From Alkalibacterium sp. AK22 (GTDB lineage Bacteria > Bacillota > Bacilli > Lactobacillales > Carnobacteriaceae_A), in contig NZ_JANL01000029.1 in the NCBI RefSeq assembly GCF_000585255.1, positions 1 to 64,000 on the forward strand: a stretch of 64,000 bases of DNA, given 5' to 3'. Both the position numbers and the translations under genes were made by a program. The first letter of the stretch is position 1. Each line of letters starts with the position of its first letter. The notes under the pieces are model-generated. The model worked only from the letters and a program-made list of their open reading frames with translations, was not told where the DNA came from and did no database searches. This document shows, one piece after another, positions 63,740 to 64,000 of the stretch.

Positions 63740-64000
63740 GTGTCCACAAAAATTAAAACCATGCACCGCTACGTCACGGAAGAACTGAAGAAAGAAAAAT
63801 GGCAGTCCAAGCAAAAATGGATAGCTTACCCCTTGGTTGCTAAAGATTTAGTATCAAGTACAAAAAAATACCATATTCACCCGGATGAATACTTGCAGCT
63901 TGATTTTTACAGTTCGGATGATAAGCGGCGAGAAAGTATCGTCTCTAGAAAAGAAAGAGACGCGTACGTCAAACTATTCAACAAGAAGGAGATAACTCCA
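63740..64000 (+). CDS. Partial gene, probable sugar-transfer-associated ATP-grasp protein (N-terminus)
   Basis: A frame of 87 codons starts at GTG 63740 behind the strong site AGGAGGAAA and runs open to the window edge. The visible part begins MSTKIKTMHRYVTEELKKEKW and contains HIHPDEYLQLDFYSSDDKRRESIVSRKERDAYVKLFN. The pattern of HPDEY--L-FY, an R-x-S/E-x-x-VSR segment and LFN is what I expect before the core in the ATP-grasp family of the preceding gene. The ATP-binding core lies outside the window, so this call is provisional. Confidence 0.6.
   Translation, partial: MSTKIKTMHRYVTEELKKEKWQSKQKWIAYPLVAKDLVSSTKKYHIHPDEYLQLDFYSSDDKRRESIVSRKERDAYVKLFNKKEITP

Overview
The window looks like a chromosome segment of a low-to-moderate GC Gram-positive bacterium of the Lactobacillales. 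Strong AGGAGG-type ribosome sites, LPxT-type wall anchoring, a LytR-CpsA-Psr protein, the CpsC/CpsD/CpsB phosphoregulatory trio and an IS30-type remnant all fit this. The very acidic secreted proteins, a laminarin-type glucan locus and a TupA-like gene suggest a marine and/or alkaliphilic carnobacterium such as Alkalibacterium or Marinilactibacillus. That genus-level placement is inference.

Bases 1-740 hold a 51-52 bp tandem repeat with hairpin arms, several more hairpins, and then a YihY/BrkB-type membrane protein. Bases 1.9-14.6 kb form a coherent beta-1,3-glucan (laminarin-like) utilisation locus: a DUF624 membrane protein, a LacI-family regulator, a lipoprotein plus two-permease sugar importer, a cytoplasmic GH30 hydrolase, a large GH161-like phosphorylase, and a secreted GH16 laminarinase on a collagen-like stalk with a sortase-type tail. 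Copies or variants of the palindrome TTAAGCGSTTAA sit in front of the transporter, GH30 and GH16 units, with a related palindrome in front of the regulator, so the locus appears to be one local regulon.

From 15 kb to the right edge almost everything is surface polysaccharide synthesis. galE lies on the minus strand. Block A (16.4-25.5 kb) has glycosyltransferases, a flippase, a UDP-GlcNAc 2-epimerase, a membrane-bound initiating transferase and a polymerase-like protein. Block B (25.9-34.9 kb) starts with a 1060-residue secreted repeat/SH3b/glucosaminidase protein, followed by a chain-length-like protein, a second polymerase-like protein, a GT4, a pyruvyltransferase and a TupA-like ATP-grasp protein. 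Then come an LCP attachment enzyme, a UDP-glucose dehydrogenase and a UDP-glucuronate 4-epimerase, each with its own hairpin terminator or gap. Block C (38.7-62.0 kb) is a long same-strand run: CpsC, CpsD, CpsB, CapD-type dehydratase, a second initiating transferase, an SDR, a WbuB-like GT4, CapE/CapF/CapG (UDP-L-FucNAc), four transferases, a third polymerase, a second flippase, an ATP-grasp protein, a GNAT, a DegT aminotransferase, RmlA and RmlB. A decayed IS30 transposase interrupts it. Two more ATP-grasp genes follow, the last cut by the window edge.

Taken together the window encodes parts for at least two, perhaps three, surface polymers: two initiating transferases, two flippases and three polymerase-like proteins. 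The most unusual theme is amide or peptide decoration of carbohydrate. Four ATP-grasp genes are present, one TupA-like beside hexuronic-acid genes, and one embedded in a dTDP-4-amino-4,6-dideoxyhexose pathway with an N-acyltransferase. All functional calls come from reading motifs by eye; no database search was run.
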